Positions 26,183 to 34,180 of a stretch of 64,000 nucleotides of DNA are shown here, piece after piece (the first letter of the stretch is position 1; every line of letters begins with the position of its first letter). The stretch covers positions 12,846-76,845 of the forward strand of contig DATJAS010000059.1 of assembly GCA_035516035.1 (NCBI GenBank). The letters are read 5' to 3'. This DNA comes from Fen-1273 sp035516035. Lineage in GTDB: Bacteria; Bacteroidota; Ignavibacteria; UBA10030; UBA6906. A program made the position numbers and the translations under genes. The notes below the pieces were generated by a model. It did not search any database, had not been told where the DNA came from, and saw nothing but the letters and a program-made list of their open reading frames with translations.

Positions 26183-26698
26183 CTAACCAGCCTGGTTCAA
26201 TTTATTCTTTTGCAGCTCCTTCAGCTTGTCCCAGCGGCCGTCCTCGTGCGTCTCGGTGCACGTGCATGGCCCCTCGTTGAGATTTTTGCCGCACTGGGGG
26301 CAGAGCCCTTTGCAATCCTCCCTGCACACATGCTTGAGCGGAAGGGCCAGGACCACCGTCTGCCGGACGTCTTCCGTCAGATCCAGCACGGTCTGCCCGG
26401 GCGTCAGCACCTGCACCTCCGACGGTTCGTACCGGTCTTCCTCCGGCTCCTCCCACAAGTAGTACATCTGGTACTTCGACACCAGGGGCTGGAGAAAGAG
26501 CTTCACGCACCGGTCACAGGCGACCTCGGCGCTCGTCGATACGCCGGCGCGGAGGAGAAGCTGCCCGCTCGATTTTTCGAGCGTCGCCTGGACTTCAACC
26601 TCATTCTTGAATTCGGGGGGAAGACCGATCTCTGCCGGTGTGCTCCTGAAACTGTACGGGTGAACACCTTCGGAGAGACCGCCGACCTGGATTTTCAT
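26183..26698 (-). CDS. yceD: DUF177 (YceD) protein
   Basis: A 171-residue protein of the DUF177 family, linked in bacteria and plastids to 23S rRNA accumulation. CDRC in the middle and CPQCGKNLNEGPCTC near the C-terminus are the family cysteine motifs. A purine-rich AAGGGGGG precedes the ATG. First gene of the lipid cluster, 9 bases before rpmF. Confidence 0.9.
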   Translation of the reverse strand: MKIQVGGLSEGVHPYSFRSTPAEIGLPPEFKNEVEVQATLEKSSGQLLLRAGVSTSAEVACDRCVKLFLQPLVSKYQMYYLWEEPEEDRYEPSEVQVLTPGQTVLDLTEDVRQTVVLALPLKHVCREDCKGLCPQCGKNLNEGPCTCTETHEDGRWDKLKELQKNKLNQAG

Positions 26699-26765
26699 AG
26701 TACCCCCCTTGCATGCCGCGGAAGACAGCCGCCCCCGGGCGGAGACTCGATCCGCGCCTGCCGGA

Positions 26766-26807
26766 AAAACCGCCGGAATGTGCGGTTTTTGAGCAAAAAC
26801 TCAAAAG
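26766..26807 (-). promoter_or_regulatory. Attenuator-like leader of the yceD-rpmF-plsX-fab operon
   Basis: On the minus strand the first ~40 transcribed bases can form either TTTTGAG/CTCAAAA or the terminator-like AAAAACCGC/GCGGTTTTT stem ending in five T. The two stems share the central A-run, so they compete. This is what an attenuation switch looks like. The same sequence is symmetrical enough to act on the plus strand too. Confidence 0.5.
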
Positions 26808-26816
26808 CCCTATAAT
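26789..26816 (+). promoter_or_regulatory. Promoter TTGAGC-N16-TATAAT facing the glycosyltransferase
   Basis: TTGAGC at 26789-26794 and TATAAT at 26811-26816. It overlaps the divergent minus-strand promoter, so the two cannot be occupied at once. It would give a leader of about 148 bases before the ATG at 26971. Confidence 0.5.
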
Positions 26817-26842
26817 ATATGCATCTCCCGAAAGAGAGTCAA
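26814..26842 (-). promoter_or_regulatory. Promoter of the yceD-rpmF-plsX-fab operon: TTGACT-N17-TATATT
   Basis: On the minus strand TTGACT (26842-26837) and TATATT (26819-26814) are 17 bases apart, equal to TTG-N20-TA. Initiation is expected near 26807, immediately before the two alternative hairpins. Confidence 0.65.
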
Positions 26843-26970
26843 GAAAACGCGCTCAGCAGGGATAACGCCTGGAGGAAGCTCAATGGCCGGAACCGTTTTG
26901 CTTTATTCGGGTCCGAGGGGTATATACAGATGTCGAAAACTCCTGGATCTCCCATCCGGCAATCACCAGC

Positions 26971-28323
26971 ATGGTCTCTGATTCAGAGAATCGCAACACA
27001 AACCGCACGCTGGCTGCCATCGTTATCGCGGGATTAGTCATTCGCGTGACGGTCGCGCTGCTCTTTACTCCTCCGCTCTTCGGCGATGATCTCGACTATG
27101 TCGCCCTTGGCAAGCTCCTCGCGCATGGGGGGGGATATGAGCTTGACGGGAGTCCGACGGCGTACCGGCCGCCGGGATACCCTCTGCTTCTCTCACTTTC
27201 ATTCAGGCTGTTTGGCGAAACGCTCGTGCCCGTGCGGTTGGCGCAGGCTGCGGCGGACATGATCTCGTGCCTGCTCGTCTTCAGCATCGGGAAAAAGCTC
27301 TTTGGCGATCGGGTCGGACTGATCGCCGCGGGGATATTCGCCCTGTTTCCGATGCAGATTCTCTACGTCTCGCTCCTGATGACTGAGACTGTTTTCACGC
27401 TCACGCTTCTGGCGGTGGTGCGCCTCTGCATGGAACGGCGCATCTCTGCCGGGCGAGCGCTCCTCGGTGGACTGGTGCTCGGGTGCGGAACGTTGGTCCG
27501 CCCGACGCTCCTCCTCCTCCCATGCGCCCTCTATGCAGGCCGGTGGGGGAGAAGGGAGAGCTGGCGATCGGATGTCCGCGCATTCCTTTTCATGGGAATC
27601 ACCTGCACGTTCATATTGATCCCCTGGCTTCTCCGGAACTACGATCAGTTCGGGAGGTTGACACTCACAAGCAACACGGGGGTGAATTTCTGGATCGGAT
27701 ACCACACGGGTACAAGCGGATCGTTTGCGTATCCCCCTGGAAATCCGCTGTTGGCAGCGGAAGGCGAATTCGCCCGTGCCGATCTCGGTATGAAGCTGGG
27801 GTTGCAGTTCATTCGGGAACACCCCTTCCTCGTTCTCGAAACACTACCCAAAAAGTGGGCTCACTTCTTCGCCGTTGATTACGGTCTTCTGATGTCGATG
27901 CAATTTCAACCTGATTACAGGGCTGTTTCAAATGCGGGAATCATATTCAGCAGGTTCTCCTGGTTCAACATACTCCTGACCCACGTGCCGTTTGCCGCTG
28001 TATTGCTGCTGTGCACGCTTGGAATCGTCGTTCGTGCCCGCGGGGACACGTCGAAGCTCCTCTTCCTTCTGAGCCCCGTCGTCTACTGGCTTATCGTTCA
28101 CCTTGTCTTCTTTGCTTCGGCGCGCTACCGCTTTCCCATCGACCCTCTGCTGATGATCGGATCGGCATACGGGACGGACCTTATGCTCCGCAGGGGGTGC
28201 GTGTGGACCAGGGCCAGGATCTGGCTGTTCGCGGGACTTGCGGCGCTCTTCGTTTCGGGCTGGATTGCAGAGCGTGTCATGATCAACATCAAGGCGGCAG
28301 CGTACACATACTCAAGATCCTGA
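26971..28323 (+). CDS. GT39-type (dolichyl-phosphate-mannose-like) membrane glycosyltransferase
   Basis: A 450-residue polytopic protein with about ten hydrophobic segments. GDDLDYVALGKLLAHGGGY carries the conserved Asp pair of the first periplasmic loop, and AYRPPGYPLLLSLSFRLFG is the RPPGYP motif of GT39-like proteins. It probably uses a polyprenyl-phosphate sugar. No strong ribosome-binding site precedes the ATG, so the start is tentative. Base composition is somewhat less GC-rich than the neighbours and it faces the opposite way, so separate acquisition is possible. Confidence 0.72.
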   Translation: MVSDSENRNTNRTLAAIVIAGLVIRVTVALLFTPPLFGDDLDYVALGKLLAHGGGYELDGSPTAYRPPGYPLLLSLSFRLFGETLVPVRLAQAAADMISCLLVFSIGKKLFGDRVGLIAAGIFALFPMQILYVSLLMTETVFTLTLLAVVRLCMERRISAGRALLGGLVLGCGTLVRPTLLLLPCALYAGRWGRRESWRSDVRAFLFMGITCTFILIPWLLRNYDQFGRLTLTSNTGVNFWIGYHTGTSGSFAYPPGNPLLAAEGEFARADLGMKLGLQFIREHPFLVLETLPKKWAHFFAVDYGLLMSMQFQPDYRAVSNAGIIFSRFSWFNILLTHVPFAAVLLLCTLGIVVRARGDTSKLLFLLSPVVYWLIVHLVFFASARYRFPIDPLLMIGSAYGTDLMLRRGCVWTRARIWLFAGLAALFVSGWIAERVMINIKAAAYTYSRS

Positions 28324-28361
28324 GCACAGAGACACAACAAACGTTCCGGTTCCCGGAAAAA

Positions 28362-28405
28362 GACAAAAAAAACCCTCTCCAGGAAACGCCTGGAGGGGGT
28401 TTTCT
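28362..28405. terminator. Bidirectional intrinsic terminator
   Basis: CCCTCTCCAGG and CCTGGAGGGGG form an 11-bp stem with one G-U pair, flanked by an A-run on the left and TTTT on the right. It serves the glycosyltransferase (+) and the DUF3276 gene (-), which converge here. Confidence 0.85.
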
Positions 28406-28492
28406 GTCCTGACATCATGCCGGGCGCGCCGGGTCGCCCCCTGCGTTAGAGCTGCCGGGGTGAACCTCCCGCCGCGACGGAAATAAACGGCG

Positions 28493-28765
28493 CTACTCCT
28501 GCTTTATCGGCTCGCCGTGCTCGAGCAGCTCGGCCTGCACGTGCTCGATCGTCTCAGCCAGCGCCTCGCGGAACTTCTCGAAGTCCTCCTTGTACAGGAA
28601 GATCTTGTGCTTCTCGTATTCCTCGTCTCCGACGCGCTTGCTCTCGGTAATTGTGATGTAGAAGTCCTTTTCCGATTTCGTCGATTTTACATCGAAGAAA
28701 TACGTTCGCTTTCCTGCGCGCACGCGCTTGGTGAAGATCTCATCTTTGTAACCATTGTTGTCCAA
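28493..28765 (-). CDS. DUF3276 (PUR-alpha-like) nucleic-acid-binding protein
   Basis: A 90-residue protein with EIFTKRVRAGKRTYFFDVKS and DFYITITESKR, the PUR-repeat-like pattern of DUF3276, a family found mainly in Bacteroidota and relatives and thought to bind single-stranded nucleic acid. The start is TTG with AGGAGGG 8 bases upstream; no nearer ATG exists. It is the last gene before the bidirectional terminator. Confidence 0.85.
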   Translation of the reverse strand: MDNNGYKDEIFTKRVRAGKRTYFFDVKSTKSEKDFYITITESKRVGDEEYEKHKIFLYKEDFEKFREALAETIEHVQAELLEHGEPIKQE

Positions 28766-28823
28766 GGCCCTACCCTCCTGCGAGTAAGATATGCTGATGG
28801 TGTGAATGGTGCTGTGCTGGTGG

Positions 28824-31109
28824 TCAATGTCGAATTACCGCAACTTTTCCGGTCCCCGCCTGGCTCCCGTCCTCGGTAAAACCTGCGATAATGTACACTC
28901 CTGAGGCCACGACGTTTCCCTGGTCGTCCCTTCCGTCCCAGAAGCCGACTCTTCCTCCCGACGTCTTGATCTCGCGGACGAGCCGGCCGTCGATTGTCAG
29001 TATCTTGATGCTCGAATTCGCGACGAGACCGTCGACGGTGAGCGTCGAGGCGTTCGGGACGATGTACGGGTTGGGGTAGACCGAGAGCTTGCCGAACTGC
29101 GCTTTCGGTGCCACCGCGTCAGTCGTGAGCGCCGCAAGTCCGCCGGTGGTTCCGAAATAGACCGTGCCTGTCGAAGGATCGACGGCGATGCTCTTGACGT
29201 CGTCGTCGATCAGCTTTCCGTTTGTGCTCTCCACCGTGTATGAGGCAAGCGCCTGCGTCCCATCCGGCGTGTACAGGATGACCCCCTCGGAGGTTGCCAC
29301 CCACTTCTGGTTGAGGGGATCCACGGCGATGGCGTTCACCGTGAGCCCGTTTGCCGGGCGGTACGTGGCGATTGCACCCGACCGGAGGGGGTTTGATGGA
29401 TCCAGTATGATGGCGATGCCGCGGTCAGTGCCCACCCAGATCTCGTTGTCCCTGTCGACGACGATCGTTGATGCGTTATCGCTCGGCAGGCCGTTGGAGC
29501 CGTTGATGTGGACGGCCGCAACGGAATCGATCGTCCCGCCGTTCGCGAGCGCGATAACGCCCTTCAGGGCCGGGTCCTTCACGCAGGCCCAGAGGTTGTC
29601 CGAAGCGTCAACCGCGAGGCACCTGTTGACGGGCCGGTCCTGGAGCGTGGAAGCCTTGATGCCATTGACGTACACGGGAACGTGCCGCCACGCTCCTGCG
29701 GGCGTGCGCACGCCAAGTATCCTGCCGTCCGCCGAGGCGACAATTGTCGTCCAGAGGTTACCGTGCGCGTCGCAGACGACGTTCCCCGGAACGATGAAAT
29801 TCAGATTTGCCGGGATTCCAACAAACCCCGCGTTGGTGCGGAAGATGTGTGCGCTGTCGATCGTGCTGGTTCCCGAGGGCATCTGCACGATCCCGAAACC
29901 GTACAGGCTGGCCCAGACAGATCCGTCGCAGCCGACTGAGACGAGGTAGACTTCGTCGTCGGGGAGAAGGCTGTTCGCGGGGGTGAACGATTGCCACGTG
30001 GTACCGTTGTACCGGTAGAACCCGAACCCCGTCCCGGTCCCGTAGAACCCTCCCCCCGCGCACCAGAGCGTCCCGTCGGGGGCGAAGCAGAGGTCGTTGA
30101 ACTCGTTAGCGTTTGGTCCGTTCGGGAAATGCGCGCTCCAGGACGACGCGTACGTCTGTATGCCGCCGCTCAGCGTACCGACCGCAGGCCCTCCGGTGCT
30201 CCCCGCCACGATCGAGGTGGGTGTGTAGGAAAGCGGCGCGCCGAAGACCGTGGCGGCGCCGGTGGTGTCTACCGTGTAGACCGTTCCCGCGGCCGTGCAC
30301 GCTTCCAGCGCCGGACCCGAACCGTCGAGTGCGACGATCGACGCTCCCGAAAGGGTCTTTAGGCTGTCCCACGAGGCGCCGTTCCACCGGTAGAGCCCGG
30401 TGGTTGTGCCCGCGTAGAGCCGCCCCTTAAACGATGCGAGCGCCACCGGTACGCTCCCCGCGGGTCCCGCCTGCTGGAGTGTCCAGGCCTGTGGATCGAG
30501 GAGGTTGGGCCTGGAGAGGTCGGCCCGGGCGATGTAGTTGCCCGTGCTCCCGTCGGTGAGGGCCGCCCAGAACTGCCCTCCGCTGATGAGCGCGCTGAAG
30601 ACTTTGACCCGGTTATTGGGGGAAATGCCGCCGAAGGAGGTGAATGTGTCGCCGAACTCCCCCTTGTCTATCCTGTAGACGCTCAGGCCGAAGTCGGAAC
30701 AGAGGAGCACCGTGTCCCCGGAAGCGACGATGGCGTTGATTGACTTGTCGGTCGGACCCGGGAAGTCCACGATGTTGGCGATTGTGCGCAGTACGCCGGA
30801 GGTCGGGGTATAGATGTGGATCATGCCGGTGGAGGCGCAGGCCCAGACATCGCCGTGCGCGTCGATGGCAACTGCCGTCAGGTCTGTGCTCAGGAGTCCT
30901 TCGGCGCTTGTCAGCTTCAGGTAGGATCCCGTCACCTCGTCCCAGCGGAACAGGCCGCCGCTCGTGGCGGCCCAGTAGCTATGTCCGCTCCTCGCGATGC
31001 TCTTCACGTCCTTCATCGACGTGAAGTTCCTCCAGGTACCCACCCCTCCCATGAGCGGTCCGGTACCCAGAATCACACACACAAGGATGCGCCACCCTCG
31101 CGTTCTCAT
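28824..31109 (-). CDS. PorZ-like beta-propeller protein with T9SS C-terminal domain
   Basis: A 761-residue exported protein. After a signal peptide, GTWRNFTSMKDVKSIARSG and repeated VAIDAHGDVWACAS / LAVDASDNLWACV / IVVDRDNEIWVGTDRG segments form two beta-propellers of the two-component-regulator-propeller type. The end SVYPNPYIVPNASTL ... IKILTIDGRLVREI ... GNVVASGVYIIAGF is a T9SS-type C-terminal domain. The length and order match PorZ, a surface component of the type IX attachment complex; an ordinary T9SS cargo propeller is the alternative. It lies 55 bases after ribH. Confidence 0.75.
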   Translation of the reverse strand: MRTRGWRILVCVILGTGPLMGGVGTWRNFTSMKDVKSIARSGHSYWAATSGGLFRWDEVTGSYLKLTSAEGLLSTDLTAVAIDAHGDVWACASTGMIHIYTPTSGVLRTIANIVDFPGPTDKSINAIVASGDTVLLCSDFGLSVYRIDKGEFGDTFTSFGGISPNNRVKVFSALISGGQFWAALTDGSTGNYIARADLSRPNLLDPQAWTLQQAGPAGSVPVALASFKGRLYAGTTTGLYRWNGASWDSLKTLSGASIVALDGSGPALEACTAAGTVYTVDTTGAATVFGAPLSYTPTSIVAGSTGGPAVGTLSGGIQTYASSWSAHFPNGPNANEFNDLCFAPDGTLWCAGGGFYGTGTGFGFYRYNGTTWQSFTPANSLLPDDEVYLVSVGCDGSVWASLYGFGIVQMPSGTSTIDSAHIFRTNAGFVGIPANLNFIVPGNVVCDAHGNLWTTIVASADGRILGVRTPAGAWRHVPVYVNGIKASTLQDRPVNRCLAVDASDNLWACVKDPALKGVIALANGGTIDSVAAVHINGSNGLPSDNASTIVVDRDNEIWVGTDRGIAIILDPSNPLRSGAIATYRPANGLTVNAIAVDPLNQKWVATSEGVILYTPDGTQALASYTVESTNGKLIDDDVKSIAVDPSTGTVYFGTTGGLAALTTDAVAPKAQFGKLSVYPNPYIVPNASTLTVDGLVANSSIKILTIDGRLVREIKTSGGRVGFWDGRDDQGNVVASGVYIIAGFTEDGSQAGTGKVAVIRH

Positions 31110-31164
31110 GCCGTGGCGTGGCAGGCGGGGCCGTGCGGCCGGGAAGGGGCCGCGCGTGCGCCTG

Positions 31165-31653
31165 TCAGTGCCTGGTGCCTTTCTTCCCTTCGGAGAGTTG
31201 TGCCTTCAGGTCCGCCAGCTCGATCGCCGAGAGAGCCGCGTCCCACCCTTTGTTCCCCGCCTTCGCACCGGCACGCTCAAGCGCCTGTTCGAGCGTCTCA
31301 GTGGTGAGAACCCCGAACGTCACCGGGATGTCGGCCTGCAGGGAAATCTGGCCGATCCCCTTTGCCACTTCCGCGGCGATGTAGTCAAAATGGGGAGTCT
31401 CCCCGCGGATGACGCACCCCAGGCAGATGATCGCATCGATGTGCCCGCGTTCGGCGAGGTGCCGTGCGACCTGGGGAATTTCAAACGAGCCCGGGCAGCG
31501 GACCACGGTGATGTCCCCGTCCTCCGCCCCGTGGCGCACCAGGCAGTCCGTCGCCCCGGCAAGCAGCTGTTCCGTCACCAGGCTGTTGAACCTGCTGACG
31601 ACGATGCCGAACGATCGTCCGCGGGCAAGCAGCTTGCCTTCGATGGTGTGCAT
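31165..31653 (-). CDS. ribH: 6,7-dimethyl-8-ribityllumazine synthase
   Basis: A 162-residue enzyme joining 3,4-dihydroxybutanone phosphate and the ribityl pyrimidine in riboflavin synthesis. FGIVVSRFNSLVTEQLL, VRCPGSFEIPQVA, GCVIRGETPHFDYIAAEV and FGVLTTETLEQALERAG are the family motifs. No other rib gene is nearby. It follows the PHP gene by 22 bases. Confidence 0.95.
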   Translation of the reverse strand: MHTIEGKLLARGRSFGIVVSRFNSLVTEQLLAGATDCLVRHGAEDGDITVVRCPGSFEIPQVARHLAERGHIDAIICLGCVIRGETPHFDYIAAEVAKGIGQISLQADIPVTFGVLTTETLEQALERAGAKAGNKGWDAALSAIELADLKAQLSEGKKGTRH

Positions 31654-31675
31654 CCGGGTCTCCTTTCCTGCCTGT

Positions 31676-32512
31676 TCAGGATCGCGGCGCCTGCCGCAGC
31701 CGCCTGCGCATCATGGTCAGCTCGGCCTCCGAAACCGTGTACCTGCCGAACGCGTCCAGATCGTTCCTTTTCCCGCCGTGAAAATCGGACCCGCCGCTGG
31801 CCAGCAGGAAGTACTCGCCGACGATCCCGCGGTAGTGCGCCACCAGCTCCGGTGTGTGCGAGGGGTGGACCACCTCGATCCCATCGATGCCGGCGTGTAT
31901 GATGTCGAGCAGCACCCCTTCCTCGATGAACGTGGACGGGTGCGCGATGAACGAGAGTCCCCCCGCCGCGGCGATCATGCTGATCGCCTCCCGCGGCGAG
32001 ATCATGTACTTTTTTTCGTACGCCGGCTTCCCGAAGCCGATGTACCGCGTAAACGCTTCCTGGTAGGTGCCGATCAGCCCCTCTTCCACCAGCGCGGTCG
32101 CGATGTGCGGACGCCCCACGGACCCGTCGCCCGCCCGGCGCAGGACCCCGTCGATCGTCAGCGGCACGTTCAGTCCGTTCAGCTTCCGGACGATCCTCTC
32201 GGCCCTCTTGCGCCGCTCGACGCGAAAGAGGGCAAGGTACTCCTGCAGGCGGGCGTCGCCGGGGTCGATGAAATACCCGAGAATGTGCACGTCGCTCTCG
32301 CCGACCATGGTGCTCAGTTCGACGCCCGGGATCACTTCGATCCCCGCTCTCGCGCCGAGCGCCAGCGCTTCGCCGAGTGCGCCCGTGTGATCGTGGTCGG
32401 TGATGCTGATGGCCGTCAGGCCGGCCTGCCTGGCGCGGTCAACGAGTTCGCTGGGGGAAAGGGCGCCGTCGGAGTAGGTCGTGTGGAGATGGAGATCCGC
32501 TTTGCCATCCAT
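31676..32512 (-). CDS. PHP-domain phosphoesterase (RNase AM / YciV type)
   Basis: A 278-residue protein with the metal ligands of the PHP fold in order: ADLHLHTTYSDG, ITDHDHTGAL, IPGVELS, FIAHPSTF and SGGSDFHGG. The nearest characterised relatives are 3',5'-nucleotide bisphosphate phosphatases that trim 5' ends of 5S and 23S rRNA or recycle pAp. Cytoplasmic. The exact substrate is inferred from family only. Confidence 0.85.
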   Translation of the reverse strand: MDGKADLHLHTTYSDGALSPSELVDRARQAGLTAISITDHDHTGALGEALALGARAGIEVIPGVELSTMVGESDVHILGYFIDPGDARLQEYLALFRVERRKRAERIVRKLNGLNVPLTIDGVLRRAGDGSVGRPHIATALVEEGLIGTYQEAFTRYIGFGKPAYEKKYMISPREAISMIAAAGGLSFIAHPSTFIEEGVLLDIIHAGIDGIEVVHPSHTPELVAHYRGIVGEYFLLASGGSDFHGGKRNDLDAFGRYTVSEAELTMMRRRLRQAPRS

Positions 32513-32554
32513 GCAGCACGGGTCGGGGTAAGAAAGAACAGAGAAGAACGGTCC

Positions 32555-33289
32555 CTACAGGTACCGCGTCTTGAACTTCTCGTAGTCATTGATAATGAGC
32601 TTCCCCCGCTCGATCTCAAGGTGGCCTTCGCGGATGAACGCGTGGATCATCCGCGAGATCGTCTCCCGGGAAGTGCCCGCCATGTTGGCAAGGTCCTGCT
32701 GGAGGGGGAGCTCGTCGATTTCCACGCGCCCCTTCCTGATCTTCCCGATGTCGTCCGCAAGCTGGAGGACGACGTTGGCGACCCTCCCGGCGGCGTCCTT
32801 GAGCGACAGGCTCTTGATCTGCGCGTCCGCCTTCCGGAGGCGCATGGTCAGCTCTTTGAGCAGGGCGATCGCCACAGACGGGAAGTCGTGCAGGAGCTTG
32901 AGAAAATCCCGGCGGTGGATCATGAACAACTCGGACTTCGTGATCGCCACGACGCTGGCCGAGCGCGCCAGCCCGTCGAGGATCGCCATTTCTCCGAAAA
33001 AGTCGCTCTCCCCGAGAATCGAGAGGATGACCTCCCGACCATCGTCGTCCATCCGGACGATCTTCACCTTCCCCGACACGATAACGAACAGCGCCGCTCC
33101 CGCCTCTTCCTCGAGGAGGATGATGCTCCCCTTCTTGTACTTTTTCCGGACCCCGACCTTCGAGATCGTATCGAGGTCCATCGGCTCCAGATCGCACAGA
33201 ATTGGGACGTTCTTGAGAAACTCGATCTCGTCCTTCACTGGTGCATTCAGGGTGACCTCACTCAGAGTTGGAAGGAAAAGGACCCGCAA
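32555..33289 (-). CDS. Crp/Fnr family transcriptional regulator
   Basis: A 244-residue regulator. The cyclic-nucleotide-binding-like domain (KGSIILLEEEAGAALFVIVSGKVKI ... LGESDFFGEMAILDG) is followed by a long helix and a winged helix-turn-helix with LANMAGTSRETISRMIHAF. No cysteine cluster of the Fnr oxygen sensor is present. The N-terminus is uncertain: TTG at 33289 is the longest start, and an internal GTG about 17 codons later is possible. Its own promoter lies upstream. Targets unknown. Confidence 0.88.
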   Translation of the reverse strand: MRVLFLPTLSEVTLNAPVKDEIEFLKNVPILCDLEPMDLDTISKVGVRKKYKKGSIILLEEEAGAALFVIVSGKVKIVRMDDDGREVILSILGESDFFGEMAILDGLARSASVVAITKSELFMIHRRDFLKLLHDFPSVAIALLKELTMRLRKADAQIKSLSLKDAAGRVANVVLQLADDIGKIRKGRVEIDELPLQQDLANMAGTSRETISRMIHAFIREGHLEIERGKLIINDYEKFKTRYL

Positions 33290-33326
33290 TCGGGCGAACG
33301 CTGCGACTTCGCCTCAGAATCCACGA

Positions 33327-33355
33327 AATATAGGCTCCCGTGTGATGAAAGTCAA
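33327..33355 (-). promoter_or_regulatory. Promoter of the Crp/Fnr gene: TTGACT-N17-TATATT
   Basis: On the minus strand TTGACT (33355-33350) and TATATT (33332-33327), 17 bases apart, identical in both elements and spacing to the lipid-operon promoter. Confidence 0.7.
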
Positions 33356-33391
33356 GAAATGAAGTCCGGGGGCGTGCTTTTCCGGGGAGCG

Positions 33392-34180
33392 TCAGTCGGA
33401 GAGGAGATAATACGTGAAGAAACCGAACGCAATCTGCGACACCGCGAGGGAAATGGCCGCGGAGATATCGAGGCGTCGGGTCTGGTCCTGGTAGGTCGGA
33501 ATCCCTGTGTTCTGGAAGGAGGCGTTGCTGCCATCCGCTCTGATCTTGAAATACGCCGCCGCGGCCCCCGCGGCCACGGCCACTCCACCTGCGACGTAGA
33601 GCCTGAGCCCGGTCCTTTCGGAACTGCCGCTCTCCGTCATGAACGGATCATCAGGCCCTTCCGATTGCCACATTTTATGCATGACCGCCTTGGCTATTCC
33701 CGAGCCCGACGACGGTAATGGGACCATTGTCCTCTCATACCCGTTCCTGACGACGTTGACGTCGCCGGGAAGCGGGCTGGACCGGGAGCTTAGCACGAGC
33801 GGAGTCGTTCCGGCCGCCGAGTCGCCGATATATACCAGTGCGCCGGAGGGGTCCGTCACGACCATCACGCGCCGCTCGAACGCGTAGCGGAGCGTCCTCG
33901 ATTCGCCGGGGGAGAGGTACACGGTGTCCGTGATGCTTCCGGTGAGCCATGCCGACGTGTCTTCCTGGACGAGCCTCAGGATGTGCGCCCCGCCGCGGAG
34001 CGAATCGAGCGTGAGGGGGGTCCGGCCCGCGCGGACGGAGTCGATGAAAACGCTCGCGGTATCTGCGCCCGTCCGGATCGTGAGCGTGCACTTCGCCGCG
34101 GGCGCCGTGTCCTGCGCGGTGCCGGGTCCGGTGCCGGCCAGCGAGCCGGCCATGAGAATCGCCGCAACGAGCGGGGTCAT
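33392..34180 (-). CDS. Exported PEGA-domain protein with C-terminal membrane segments
   Basis: A 262-residue protein with a signal peptide (about residues 1-22). KCTLTIRTGADTASVFIDSVRAGRTPLTLDSLRGG and VMVVTDPSGALVYIGDSAAGTTPLVL are two PEGA-like beta modules (residues ~30-135), surface-associated domains seen with lipoproteins and S-layers. Two hydrophobic stretches follow (VAGGVAVAAGAAAAYF and AISLAVSQIAFGFFTYYLL). It starts within the stop of the lipoprotein gene (ATGA), so it belongs with the lipoprotein and barrel peptidase. Confidence 0.75.
   Translation of the reverse strand: MTPLVAAILMAGSLAGTGPGTAQDTAPAAKCTLTIRTGADTASVFIDSVRAGRTPLTLDSLRGGAHILRLVQEDTSAWLTGSITDTVYLSPGESRTLRYAFERRVMVVTDPSGALVYIGDSAAGTTPLVLSSRSSPLPGDVNVVRNGYERTMVPLPSSGSGIAKAVMHKMWQSEGPDDPFMTESGSSERTGLRLYVAGGVAVAAGAAAAYFKIRADGSNASFQNTGIPTYQDQTRRLDISAAISLAVSQIAFGFFTYYLLSD

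Noticed and set aside
26819..27037. A 72-codon frame before the glycosyltransferase
   Set aside because: Its ATG lies within the predicted promoter, no ribosome-binding site is seen and the product has no feature.
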